A DNA stretch of 64,000 nucleotides from positions 2,790,001 through 2,854,000 of the forward strand of contig OY787448.1 of the NCBI GenBank assembly GCA_963678855.1, given 5' to 3'. This document shows, piece by piece, positions 36,706-45,215 of the stretch. Below the pieces are notes generated by a model that did no database searches, was not told where the DNA came from, and was given only the letters and a program-made list of their open reading frames with translations. A program made the translations under genes and the position numbers. Source of the stretch: F22 sp963678855. Lineage in GTDB: Bacteria > Bacteroidota > Bacteroidia > Bacteroidales > Bacteroidaceae. The stretch's first letter is position 1, and each line of letters begins with the position of its first letter.

Positions 36706-37533
36706 CTATCCCTTCTTATCTGTTCGCCCCATGAAATAATCCCTTTGTTCTGGCGAGAACTTCTCAATGGCATAACGTAGCATCGTTCGTGGCATTGTGT
36801 CTTTGAATTCCTCCAAAAAGACCTCCACCAATTCTTGATCACGCTTGGCTACTTCTCGCATCATCCAGCCACATGCCTTATGCATCAAGTCGTGAGTATG
36901 GTTTAAATATATTCTCAATAACTTCATCGTATCTTCTAGTTGACCATCTCTGATTAACCCAAAAGTAGATACAATTGCTATACGCTGCTCCCACAGCAAA
37001 TCACTTTTGCTTAAGTCATATAGTATCGTTCTGTCTTCAGGCTCAAGCAGCAGCATTTCACGCCCTATAATCTTCCATGCAGACAGATCCACTAAGTCCC
37101 AGTTATTGATACGGTCACTCTTGCTGAGATAGTATGCTGCAATATCTTCACGCACTGCACGTACTTCTTTCTGTGCTTGTTCTTCAGAGAGCTTCTGCTT
37201 GCTCGTCTTATATTGTTTGCGTATGCGTTTCTCAGCTTGCTCGTAGTCATCCACCAGAAGTAACAGCCCACATAGACGCTCCTCGTGCCATTCACTTTCT
37301 AGCAGACTATTTACGATAGTTCTGCTCACCCCTCGGTACAACTTCACAATCTTTCGCGTATCAGGTACAACTATTCCCAAGAATTTGTCTCCGTCACCAT
37401 ACTGTCCTGGTCCAGTTTTAAAGAACCTCGGTAGAAAGGCTGCCTTAGCTGGATTGATATGACTATGCAAATCGGCCAAGAGTGTATCCAGCGTCTCTTG
37501 ATCATCATGAGAAAGCGTATAATCAGTTTTCAT
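36706..37533 (-). CDS. AlkD-like DNA alkylation repair protein
   Basis: 275-residue all-helical HEAT-like repeat protein of the DNA alkylation repair (AlkD/AlkC) family. The pattern RFFKTGPGQYGDGDKFLGI and VPDTRKIVKLYR opens the fold; WNNWDLVDLSA-like residues (NNWDLVDLSAWKIIG) and EQRIAIVST contain the Trp and Asp positions associated with base excision in AlkD. It would remove positively charged alkyl bases such as 3-methyladenine without base flipping (family knowledge). It stands alone, divergent from htpG. Confidence 0.88.
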   Translation of the reverse strand: MKTDYTLSHDDQETLDTLLADLHSHINPAKAAFLPRFFKTGPGQYGDGDKFLGIVVPDTRKIVKLYRGVSRTIVNSLLESEWHEERLCGLLLLVDDYEQAEKRIRKQYKTSKQKLSEEQAQKEVRAVREDIAAYYLSKSDRINNWDLVDLSAWKIIGREMLLLEPEDRTILYDLSKSDLLWEQRIAIVSTFGLIRDGQLEDTMKLLRIYLNHTHDLMHKACGWMMREVAKRDQELVEVFLEEFKDTMPRTMLRYAIEKFSPEQRDYFMGRTDKKG

Positions 37534-37754
37534 AACTCATATATGTATATTGATGTAACTGGTTCATAATCAAACCTGATGACACAAAAATAGTCATAAT
37601 TTCCCACTCCTGCAAACACTGGCACGTCCTTTGTAATATCTCCCATCGTGAAGAAATTATACAGATTACTGAGCAAAAGTCAGTCATCCTGTCACTTCAC
37701 AACCAAGAGATATAAACAAATAAATATACTAAACCCATTAAAAAATCAAGTATT

Positions 37755-39803
37755 ATGGCAAAAGGAACTATTGGCGTAACTACGGAGAATATTTTTCCAG
37801 TCATCAAGAAATTTCTTTATAGTGACCACGAAATTTTCCTTCGTGAGATCGTGAGTAATGCAGTTGATGCAACTCAAAAACTAAAAACATTTTCTAGCAT
37901 CGGTGAATTCAAAGGCGAACTAGGTGAATTGACAGTAGAAGTCAAGCTAGACAAAGAAAACAAAACATTAACTATCAGTGACCGCGGTGTCGGTTTGACA
38001 GCTGAAGAAGTCGAAAAATATATCAACCAAATCGCCTTCTCAGGTGCCAACGAATTTCTAGATAAGTACGAGAACGATGCGAATGCTATTATCGGTCATT
38101 TCGGACTAGGATTCTACTCTAGCTTTATGGTAGCTAAGCAAGTAGAAATCGTATCTAAGAGTTTTCGTGATGGTACAGAAGCTATCCACTGGACATGTGA
38201 TGGTTCTCCAGAATACACGCTAGAAACTATCGAAAAAGAAGACCGTGGTACAGATATCATCCTTCATATCGATGACGATAGCACAGAATTCTTAGAAAAG
38301 GCACGCATCGAAAACCTGTTGAAGAAGTACTGTAGCTTCCTAGCAGTGCCAGTGGCTTTCGGTAAGAAGACAGAGTGGAAAGACGGTGCAGAAGTGGAAC
38401 TGGACGAGTTGAACCAAATCAACGACACGACTCCACTATGGACACGTAAGCCATCTGAGTTGAAAGACGAAGACTACAAAGAGTTCTACCAAAAGCTATA
38501 TCCCATGAGCGATGAGCCATTGTTCTGGATTCACTTAAACGTAGACTACCCATTCAACCTAACAGGTATCTTGTATTTCCCTAAAATTAAGAACAACCTA
38601 GAACTACAAAAGAATAAGATCCAACTATACAGCAACCAAGTCTTCGTTACTGACTCAGTAGAAGGTATCGTACCAAACTTCTTGATGTTGCTACACGGTG
38701 TGATTGACTCTCCAGATATCCCATTGAACGTATCGCGCAGCTACCTACAAAGTGATAGCAACGTGAAAAAGATTTCTTCGCATATCACGAAGAAAGTATC
38801 TGATCGTCTACGTGGTATCTTCAAAACAGACCGTCCTCAATACGAAGAAAAGTGGAACGACTTGAAGTTGTTTATCAACTACGGTATGCTTGCACAACAA
38901 GACTTCTTCGACAAGGCGAAGGAGTACTCACTACTTACCGATACAGAAGGTAAGCACTACACATTTGACGAGTACCAAACACTTATCAAGGAAAACCAAA
39001 CGAACAAAGACGATAAGCTAGTATATTTGTATGCTACAAACGAAGTAGAGCAACACAGCTATATCGAAATGGCTACAAACAAGGGCTATAATGTCCTATT
39101 GATGGATGGTCAGCTAGATTCACATGTGGTAAGCCTACTAGAACAGAAGTTTGAAAACAGCAGCTTCACACGTGTAGATAGTGATGTGGTAGACCGACTA
39201 ATCGTGAAAGACGATGCTATGGGTGATGAACTTCCAGCGGCAAAAGCAACCATTCTTTCTGAGTCATTCCAAAGCTTGATGCCAGAGATTGAGAAAGCCA
39301 ATTTCCAGGTATCGACATCTGCTATGGGTGAAGCATCTGCTCCACTTGTGATTACACAAAACGAGTACATGCGTCGTATGAAGGAGCAAGCACAATTGCA
39401 ACCAGGTATGGCGTTCTATGGTGAGATGCCAGATTCATATAATGTTGTGTTGAACTCAGATCACACTTTGGTACAAGGTGTCCTTGCTGATGTAGAAGCT
39501 GCATGTCCAGAATTAGTAGAGCTAGAGTCTGAGTTGACTGATGCTCGTGCAGCTGAAATGGCGCTTCAACAAGCTCAAAGTAGCAAGAAACCAGAAGAGG
39601 TTTCTCAAAGCCAAAAAGACGAGCTAGAAGGTGTACAAAAGCAAGTTGCCGACCTTCAAGCGAAGAAGAATGCAGATATCGCTGCTGCTGTATCGGACAA
39701 TGCAGTTGTGAAGCAACTGATTGATCTAGCTTTGCTACAAAACGGTATGTTGAAAGGCGAGGCGTTGAGCAACTTTATCAAACGTTCTGTTGATTTGATT
39801 TAA
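37755..39803 (+). CDS. htpG: Hsp90-family chaperone HtpG
   Basis: 682-residue cytosolic ATP-dependent chaperone, some 50 residues longer than E. coli HtpG. The GHKL ATPase domain shows FLREIVSNAVDA, DRGVGLT and IGHFGLGFYSSFMVA. The middle domain follows (LNVSRSYLQSD). The extra length falls in the C-terminal domain as a charged coiled-coil insert (about 595-645, ELESELTDARAAEMALQQAQ and DELEGVQKQVADLQAKK). A strong terminator follows. No heat-shock operator was recognised in the 220 bases upstream. Confidence 0.96.
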   Translation: MAKGTIGVTTENIFPVIKKFLYSDHEIFLREIVSNAVDATQKLKTFSSIGEFKGELGELTVEVKLDKENKTLTISDRGVGLTAEEVEKYINQIAFSGANEFLDKYENDANAIIGHFGLGFYSSFMVAKQVEIVSKSFRDGTEAIHWTCDGSPEYTLETIEKEDRGTDIILHIDDDSTEFLEKARIENLLKKYCSFLAVPVAFGKKTEWKDGAEVELDELNQINDTTPLWTRKPSELKDEDYKEFYQKLYPMSDEPLFWIHLNVDYPFNLTGILYFPKIKNNLELQKNKIQLYSNQVFVTDSVEGIVPNFLMLLHGVIDSPDIPLNVSRSYLQSDSNVKKISSHITKKVSDRLRGIFKTDRPQYEEKWNDLKLFINYGMLAQQDFFDKAKEYSLLTDTEGKHYTFDEYQTLIKENQTNKDDKLVYLYATNEVEQHSYIEMATNKGYNVLLMDGQLDSHVVSLLEQKFENSSFTRVDSDVVDRLIVKDDAMGDELPAAKATILSESFQSLMPEIEKANFQVSTSAMGEASAPLVITQNEYMRRMKEQAQLQPGMAFYGEMPDSYNVVLNSDHTLVQGVLADVEAACPELVELESELTDARAAEMALQQAQSSKKPEEVSQSQKDELEGVQKQVADLQAKKNADIAAAVSDNAVVKQLIDLALLQNGMLKGEALSNFIKRSVDLI

Positions 39804-39829
39804 TAGGTAAAGATAATTGATATAAGAGT

Positions 39830-39865
39830 AGGGGGCATGTCACTGTGTGATGTGCCCCCTTTTTT
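39830..39865 (+). terminator. intrinsic terminator after htpG
   Basis: AGGGGGCA pairs with TGCCCCCT, extended inward by six more pairs, loop TGT, then T5. Textbook form. Confidence 0.9.
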
Positions 39866-39890
39866 CTGTATGGTATCAGGTTGACTATTT

Positions 39891-40487
39891 TTATTTGGCT
39901 CTGAAGTACATGGTGTTTGAACCTGTCCCTTTTTTAGCTAGCCATCCCTCTTCTATGAATGATAGGATGTCTTTGTAAGCTAAATCCTTGGATATACCTG
40001 CTGCGCTGTCATATTCTTTTCTTCTGATAACAGTTTCTTTATCTAGTAGACTTTTCATGATACGACGTCTCTGGATCATTGGTATGACCTTGTCACTTTT
40101 TTTCATTGATTTCGAACAGTGTTCAACTACAAACTTCCAGTTTTTGATAAATGTTTTGGATAGTCGGAAAGTGAGTCCTTTAATCTCTACGTCCTTATTA
40201 GTGGTGCGCGCTCCTTTTTCTTTAGCTTTACTGCTTAACTTTACTTCAAAGCTACCCAGTCCATCTATTTTTACACGATGACCGTCGGCGATATGATTTT
40301 TAATAGATGTAATAACTTCGCACATCATGCCATACACATCACCTGATGAGTACGAAGCACGTTCTGAAATTTCGTCACAGATAAAGTTTAAATCTACTGT
40401 TGTAGTGATAACTGGTCGCGCACGGTATTCATCTCCTTCCGGATTAGAAGGATTGTACTTTTTACGCATGTCGTAATAAATGGGCAT
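39891..40487 (-). CDS. HU-like DNA-binding protein with C-terminal extension
   Basis: 198 residues from the ATG at 40487 (MPIYYDMRKKY); the frame stays open upstream to 40553 but that part overlaps the large inverted repeat and has no protein-like content. Residues about 25-125 match the HU/IHF-like fold of Bacteroidetes HU-related proteins (TVDLNFICDEISERASYSSG; GHRVKIDGLGSFEVKLSSKA). The last 75 residues (SLLDKETVIRRKEYDSAAGI and GWLAKKGTGSNTMYF) resemble a small winged-helix-like add-on. DNA binding is likely; the role is unknown. A perfect 30-bp inverted repeat lies 56 bases upstream. Confidence 0.8.
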   Translation of the reverse strand: MPIYYDMRKKYNPSNPEGDEYRARPVITTTVDLNFICDEISERASYSSGDVYGMMCEVITSIKNHIADGHRVKIDGLGSFEVKLSSKAKEKGARTTNKDVEIKGLTFRLSKTFIKNWKFVVEHCSKSMKKSDKVIPMIQRRRIMKSLLDKETVIRRKEYDSAAGISKDLAYKDILSFIEEGWLAKKGTGSNTMYFRAK

Positions 40488-40542
40488 AAGCTTTGAATTA
40501 TTTGTGATTACTAATAAACAAGTGGTCTTATTATAAGGCGCG

Positions 40543-40612
40543 CCTCGATGCAAACGCTCGCATCAATTGATGTCAACGATTGCATCAATTGATGCGAGCG
40601 TTTGCATCGAGG
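40543..40612. repeat. perfect 30-bp inverted repeat
   Basis: The arm at 40543-40572 and the arm at 40583-40612 are exact reverse complements over 30 bases, separated by 10 bases (TCAACGATTG). Each arm ends at the centre with CATCAATTGATG, itself a 12-bp palindrome, so the motif ATCAATTGAT occurs twice as a self-complementary site. There is no T tract, so it is not a standard terminator. It stands upstream of the HU-like gene. Confidence 0.9.
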
Positions 40613-40706
40613 CTGACAAGCCTTTAAACAGAAAATTCCAGTACTATGGAAATAATATCAGGCTTGGTAGATAATAAGTCAAGCCTTAATAGGGCGGTGA
40701 ATGTCT

Positions 40707-41159
40707 TTATGCACTACTATTCTTAGAATTATCTAAAGATTTCTTTCTCTTAAAAAAAGAAATATACACACCATAAAGGATAATTACACCGACTAAGCTG
40801 TATAGGATATAGTCATTCCATGCTTTATAAGGATATGTCATATAATAAGGAATGAATATAATCAAAGGGATAGCCCAGGCTTTTAAGTTCTGTAGAATAT
40901 ACTTTTTTGTACTTGTATGACTCTGACTAGTAAGATACTTCCTTCTATGTCTATAGCCTAGAATACAAGTTACGATAATAGAAATTGTCAAGAAGAAGAG
41001 AACTATAGGCAATTTTGGATCAGCTGTGTTCGAGTTGAATAAAGCTTCTTCGTGTATAGCTCTTGTTAGAATAGTCAGTGTAGCTAGTGCAGCTAACCAT
41101 ACTATACTAGTTATTACTCCGTATTGTACACATTCTATGGTTTTCTTTTGAGTTTTCAT
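40707..41159 (-). CDS. hypothetical four-helix membrane protein
   Basis: 150 residues with about four hydrophobic helices (ITSIVWLAALATLTILTRAI; IVLFFLTISIIVTCILGY; AWAIPLIIFIPYYMTYP; YILYSLVGVIILYGVYISFF) and basic loops. Family not recognised. The 5' leader contains a run of nine G (minus strand), and the sequence further upstream is similar to that in front of the radical SAM-associated lipoprotein gene at 46.8 kb, including a -7 box at the same place. Confidence 0.65.
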   Translation of the reverse strand: MKTQKKTIECVQYGVITSIVWLAALATLTILTRAIHEEALFNSNTADPKLPIVLFFLTISIIVTCILGYRHRRKYLTSQSHTSTKKYILQNLKAWAIPLIIFIPYYMTYPYKAWNDYILYSLVGVIILYGVYISFFKRKKSLDNSKNSSA

Positions 41160-41196
41160 ATGCTTGATTAAAATATTGATAGTCTCATATGGTGTA

Positions 41197-41205
41197 CCCC
41201 CCCCC
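41197..41205 (-). repeat. G9 homopolymer tract in the leader of the membrane protein gene
   Basis: Nine consecutive C on the plus strand (G on the coding strand), 38 bases before the ATG at 41159 and about 20 bases downstream of the predicted transcription start. Such tracts often change length by slippage. Confidence 0.75.
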
Positions 41206-41232
41206 TTATTTCTTTGATTTTATAGTATTACA

Positions 41233-41240
41233 CAAATGTA
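41233..41240 (-). promoter_or_regulatory. -7 box of the membrane protein gene
   Basis: TACATTTG on the minus strand. It sits within an approximately 80-base segment (41229-41310) similar to 46792-46873. Confidence 0.45.
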
Positions 41241-41667
41241 CAACTAATTATTTGTGACAGGATGAAAAAATAGACTTTTTTCAAAATAAAAATAGCCTTA
41301 GTCATTTAAACCATGGTTAGATTACTCGAGTGCATTGAATCAAGATGTTTTTTTGTTATGATACATGTGTCGAGTTGTTGCATTTAGACCTTGAGCTTCG
41401 AGAGGAGTATGTTATAATTGAATATTTGGGATATGGCTTTTCTTGAATGTTGTGCATTTTTGCTGTTAAAATTAAATATTAATTTAACATTGCGAACTTT
41501 TTGTCAAGTCTTTGAGGATTGTCTTTTTACATAACTGTTTGGAAACAGCTGATTTATCAAGTTGGGTTAAAATCGGTTGTTTTTGTGTGTTTCTGTATAG
41601 CAAAATGACGTGCTGGTGTTGCATATTGATATTGTCTTGTGGGTAAAATGCGAATTATTTGCGTACT

Positions 41668-41699
41668 CCATTCTTTGTTATTATCTTTGATTTTGTAGA
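41668..41699 (+). promoter_or_regulatory. promoter of the HExxH lipoprotein gene
   Basis: TTTG, 20 bases, TATCTTTG, an exact consensus with a leader of about 55 bases to the ATG at 41761. The remaining part of this 600-base gap holds the G9 tract, the repeated upstream segment and an imperfect AT-rich dyad at 41464-41489. Confidence 0.7.
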
Positions 41700-41760
41700 T
41701 TTTTGCAAATGAAGTGAATCACCGCGCGATTCGTGTACGTTTAATTTAAAAATATTTCAA

Positions 41761-43127
41761 ATGCAAAAAAACTAAATCTTTGGTTGCTGTTTTTGACATT
41801 AGCGCTTGCCACCGTGTATAGCTGTCAACAGCACGAAGAGTTTGATCGTCAATTAATTAAGGAGAATGATTTTTTTGAATACTCTGGTAATAATGAAACG
41901 ATTAATGGAATTGTAACTATGATGGAGCAGAAAAATGATTCTGTTGAATATGTATCTACCTATCAGGATATTTACGGACAACCTCTATGGAACGAGTCTT
42001 TATCGCTTCCGTATGATGAATGTATTTTAACGGTAGTTCCAGTGCTTCATGACAATGATGATGAATTTGAAACACTCTGGGTGTTTTATCAAGTCGGTGA
42101 AAGAGTAAACTATTATACTTTCTCAAAGAGGCCTGAAACAGGCCAGTATTCTGCAAACTATTGGATGTTTGATTACTTTACTCAAAATGTAATGCATCAA
42201 ATGCCAAAGAGTGGAACCGTTGTAGGTGATAATTCGAGTAATACTAAGACTGATGGAGCTGTGATTATTGAGTACTGTTCAACTGTGACTACTGGTTATA
42301 TACATGAAGGTAATTATGTTGTGGTTGAAAAAAGGCAAGAACAGTGCTGGACTGATATAATATGGCCTGACAACCATATTGACCCACCTAAGGGAGGAAC
42401 TGGTACTGGCGAAGCTGGAGTTGGTATAATGCCGCCGATAGGTGGTGGAAGCACTAGTCATTCAGGTGGGGACTCAGGTGGTGATAATGATAGAACGAGT
42501 TTTGAGAAAACAAAGGATTTTGTTAGAATAATTACTCTTGAAACTGATCATTTAACTCCAGAACAAAAGGAGAAAGTGAAAGAAATGTACAATAAGATTG
42601 CTGAAGATTGTGTTGGCCAAGCTTTATTAGTAAGTTTGGGAAAAGTCGCTGCGGATGGGAAGATTGGAATTGAATTTACTGCTCAATCAGATGCGTATAA
42701 CCCAAGTACCAATAGAGTGAAAATAAGAAGTGGGGCAAATAGTAATGAATTTTTTCATGAGCTTTTTCATGCTTACCAAGCTGCTAATTTAATGCTATCC
42801 GACTGGACTAAAAGAAAGCTAAATCTAGAACTTGAAGTGCATTATATACAACATCTTTATTGTAAGAAGCATAATGAACAGTACAGATGGAGTGAAACTA
42901 CTGATTGTGGAAGCAGTAGAATGAACACGGTTTGTTTACTAGAGAATTTTATTGATGCTTCTGGCCACCGTTTACCAGAAGTGTCAGTAAAAGATGCCGA
43001 AGGAGCTGTTGATGCTGCATTATGGGGGATTTCTACACATGAAGCTTACTGTAACTACAAATGTGTATCTAATTTTTCCTTAGAATTTAATTTTTCAAAT
43101 CTACAAGAACTTTCAAAAAACTGTTAA
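41761..43127 (+). CDS. HExxH lipoprotein, reading frame offset at an A7 tract
   Basis: About 454 residues. The evident start is ATG at 41761 followed by CAAAAAAAC: with seven A the frame stops after four codons, while one more A would give MQKKLNLWLLFLTLALATVY ending in the lipobox Cys (YSC). As printed, translation of the long frame could begin only at a TTG at 41784. The mature part has an acidic N-terminal region, a Gly/Ser-rich linker (about 205-235) and a C-terminal domain with NEFFHELFHAYQ (H325 in the TTG numbering), a zincin-like HExxH. The family is not recognised. It is followed 2 bases later by a small secreted-protein gene; the pair is partly duplicated downstream. Confidence 0.7.
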
Positions 43128-43129
43128 TA

Positions 43130-43666
43130 ATGAAATTCGTTTATTTTATATGCTTCATGATGGTTGCTACTATTACACATGGGCAATCAATATACTATAA
43201 TGAATCCAAAGAGATTCATGGAAAAGATTATACCTACACATGCGATGTGAAAAATGGTGTGTTTATCACATTGGTCAACAATGAGACTGTGTATAGAGGG
43301 TGTAAGCAAATCGTAACTTCTTCCAATGAAGAGGTGAAAAAAGAAGAAGCCCCTTTTCTCAAAAATGATGATAAAAGCCATAAGCAACTGCTTGCAGTAT
43401 GTAATAGTATTTTAAGCCAATATTTTACGACAGAAGCTGAAAAGAAACATACTACTTTGATTTTAAATGTGTATATTAATCCACAAACTGGACGTATTGC
43501 CGATGTCAAGTATTGTTTTTCAACGAATCGAAAATATGCACAACTTTCTCCCGATGTTTTTAGAGAGTTGGAATTGTGCTTAAAGCAAAATGTACTTTTT
43601 GAGCCAACTGCTGAAGGACGCAAAGCCAATTACATCTTTAGGCAAACTGTATATTACCAGAAATAG
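43130..43666 (+). CDS. small secreted protein, copy 1
   Basis: 178 residues with a signal peptide (VYFICFMMVATITHG, then Q). The mature protein starts SIYYNESKEIHGKDYTYTC and contains a C-terminal part (LNVYINPQTGRIADVKY; FRELELCLKQNVLFEP) reminiscent of the TonB C-terminal fold, where a two-strand plus helix unit is followed by a strand. It may belong to a Bacteroidetes family of unknown function; I cannot name it securely. It follows the HExxH lipoprotein by 2 bases and has a same-length paralogue at 44437-44973. Confidence 0.75.
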   Translation: MKFVYFICFMMVATITHGQSIYYNESKEIHGKDYTYTCDVKNGVFITLVNNETVYRGCKQIVTSSNEEVKKEEAPFLKNDDKSHKQLLAVCNSILSQYFTTEAEKKHTTLILNVYINPQTGRIADVKYCFSTNRKYAQLSPDVFRELELCLKQNVLFEPTAEGRKANYIFRQTVYYQK

Positions 43667-43789
43667 AATAGTTGTATCCTTTTTATCTTGGAGACTTGTT
43701 TTATTTTGATACTAGACGCATTAAAGACCTCTGATCTAGTCTGTAACTTTGAATCTTGCTTTTATGTAGCTCTTAAAGTGTGTTATTCT

Positions 43790-43950
43790 ATTGAGGCAAA
43801 GCTAAATAGACCTACTGAAGAAGGACAGAAAGTCAATTATATAGAAGGTTGATTGCAAGGCTTAATACTGAGTATGTTAGTCATCATGCCAACTAGAGTT
43901 CATGGTAAAGCTAGAAGGAAAAGTGAACTACATCTATTTGATGTATAAGT
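43790..43950 (+). pseudogene. decayed fragments of further small-secreted-protein copies
   Basis: Two short pieces resemble the C-terminus of the 178-residue proteins: EAKLNRPTEEGQKVNYIEG ending in a stop near 43852, and a second piece GKVNYIYLMYK ending in a stop near 43950. The intact genes have EEGKRVNYIYRQTMYYQK at this place. They indicate at least one, perhaps two, earlier copies now almost erased. The rest of the 43667-44020 gap holds nothing else recognisable. Confidence 0.5.
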
Positions 43951-43955
43951 AGTCT

Positions 43956-44049
43956 AGTGTACCATATAATGCTTAAATCAAAAAGCTGTTATAACTTTAT
44001 TGTGTTCTCCCAAGCTGTTTTATATAGTGTCGGGAGGATGACATTATTA
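43956..44049 (+). repeat. intergenic repeat R1 of the duplicated module
   Basis: Similar to R2 (45000-45090): both contain CATATAATGCTT or TATATAATGCTT, a TTATAACTTTA-like stretch, CTCCC...AAGCTGTTT and CGGGAGGAT(T)GACATTATT. The CTCCC/GGGAG part can form a hairpin. It marks the boundary between module copies. Confidence 0.6.
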
Positions 44050-44434
44050 ATAGAGCACTTTAATAACGATGGTGGTAGAACAATTTTGAGAAAACAAATG
44101 ACTTTTGCTTTCAATTTTAGTAATAGTGCATTATATACAACATCTTTATTGTAAGAAGCATAATGAACAGTACAGATGGACTACGAGAACTGATAAGAGT
44201 AAAGGCGATTTAAAATCGAGTAGTAGGATGAATACTGTTGGTATCCTGGAAGGGTGTATAGACGCACATGGAACGTTATTACCAGACATAACTAAAGAAG
44301 TAGCAGAAGCTACTATAGATGTAGCATTGTGGGGTATTTCTACTCATGGTGCATATAGTAGTTATAAGCGTGTAAATAACTATTCTGTTGATTTTAATTT
44401 TTCGAATTTGCAAGAACTCTCTAAAAACTGTTAA
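44030..44434 (+). pseudogene. internally deleted copy of the HExxH lipoprotein gene
   Basis: A short 5' piece near 44068-44105 matches the nucleotide sequence of the linker end (coding RTSFEKTKDF in the intact gene) but is out of frame. It jumps directly to VHYIQHLYCKKHNEQYRW and then continues through RMNTVGILEGCIDAHG to the identical end NFSNLQELSKNC. About 300 bases, including the HELFH motif, are missing. The open 3' part (44105-44434, 109 codons) could only be translated without the signal peptide. It is followed 2 bases later by the second small secreted-protein gene, just as in the intact module. Confidence 0.7.
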
Positions 44435-44436
44435 TA

Positions 44437-44973
44437 ATGAGATTGCTTTGTTTTATTAGTTTTATAATGATTGCAGCAATTACATATGCGCAATCGAAAT
44501 ATTATAATGAGTCAAAAGAGATTCAATGTGAGGATTACACATATTCGTGTGTTGTCAGGAATAATGTATTAGTTACTTTAGTGAATACTGAGTCAGTGTA
44601 TAGGGGCTTAAAACAAATTGATTTGGCCTCCGAGCAAGAAGTAGAAGAAATGGATATATCCTATCTGCAGAACGATGATATAAGCCATAAGCAGTTGCTT
44701 ACGGTTTGTGGTGATATTTTAGCCCAATATCTAATAACCGAGATGGATAAGAATCATGCTCCTTTGGAGTTAGGATTATACATAAACCCACAAACGGGGA
44801 AAATAATGGATGTTACATTTAGTTTTGCAGCTTTTCGTAAGTGTGGACAGCTTCCCCCCAGTGTCTATAGAGAACTGGAGCTACGTTTAAAAAAGGATGT
44901 TCATTTTGAAGCTAGTGAAGAAGGGAAAAGGGTGAATTATATTTATAGACAGACGATGTATTATCAGAAGTAG
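44437..44973 (+). CDS. small secreted protein, copy 2
   Basis: 178 residues, the same length as the protein at 43130-43666 and by eye a little over half identical, collinear throughout: signal CFISFIMIAAITYA, mature SKYYNESKEIQCEDYTYSC, then YINPQTGKIMDV and the C-terminus RVNYIYRQTMYYQK. The frame is intact, unlike the partner gene before it. Conservation of an open frame next to a broken partner suggests it either still has a role by itself or was broken from its partner recently. Confidence 0.75.
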   Translation: MRLLCFISFIMIAAITYAQSKYYNESKEIQCEDYTYSCVVRNNVLVTLVNTESVYRGLKQIDLASEQEVEEMDISYLQNDDISHKQLLTVCGDILAQYLITEMDKNHAPLELGLYINPQTGKIMDVTFSFAAFRKCGQLPPSVYRELELRLKKDVHFEASEEGKRVNYIYRQTMYYQK

Positions 44974-44999
44974 TCAGTTTGATTTGTCATTAGTCAACT

Positions 45000-45090
45000 A
45001 TACTATATAATGCTTTCGTAAATAAGTTATTATAGCTTTAGTTTATTCTCCCGAAGCTGTTTACATAGTTTCGGGAGGATTGACATTATT
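45000..45090 (+). repeat. intergenic repeat R2 with terminator-like hairpin
   Basis: Second copy of the sequence that follows each small secreted-protein gene (see R1). Here the stem CTCCCGAA (45048-45055) and TTCGGGAG (45070-45077) is perfect. It probably ends transcription of the module, although the T tract is weak. Confidence 0.6.
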
Positions 45091-45215
45091 CATTGATTAT
45101 TTGAGACTATGCATTTAGCCTTGCCCCAGTTTACTTTACATGACCCTTTATACCGGTTTTTATATGACAGAGGCCACATTGATTGATGTGGTCTCTGTAC
45201 AGTATTGCTTTGTAA

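Noticed and set aside
43957..44154. 65-codon frame between the module copies
   Set aside because: It spans repeat R1 and the out-of-frame relic of the lipoprotein gene, so it is a by-product of decay rather than a gene.
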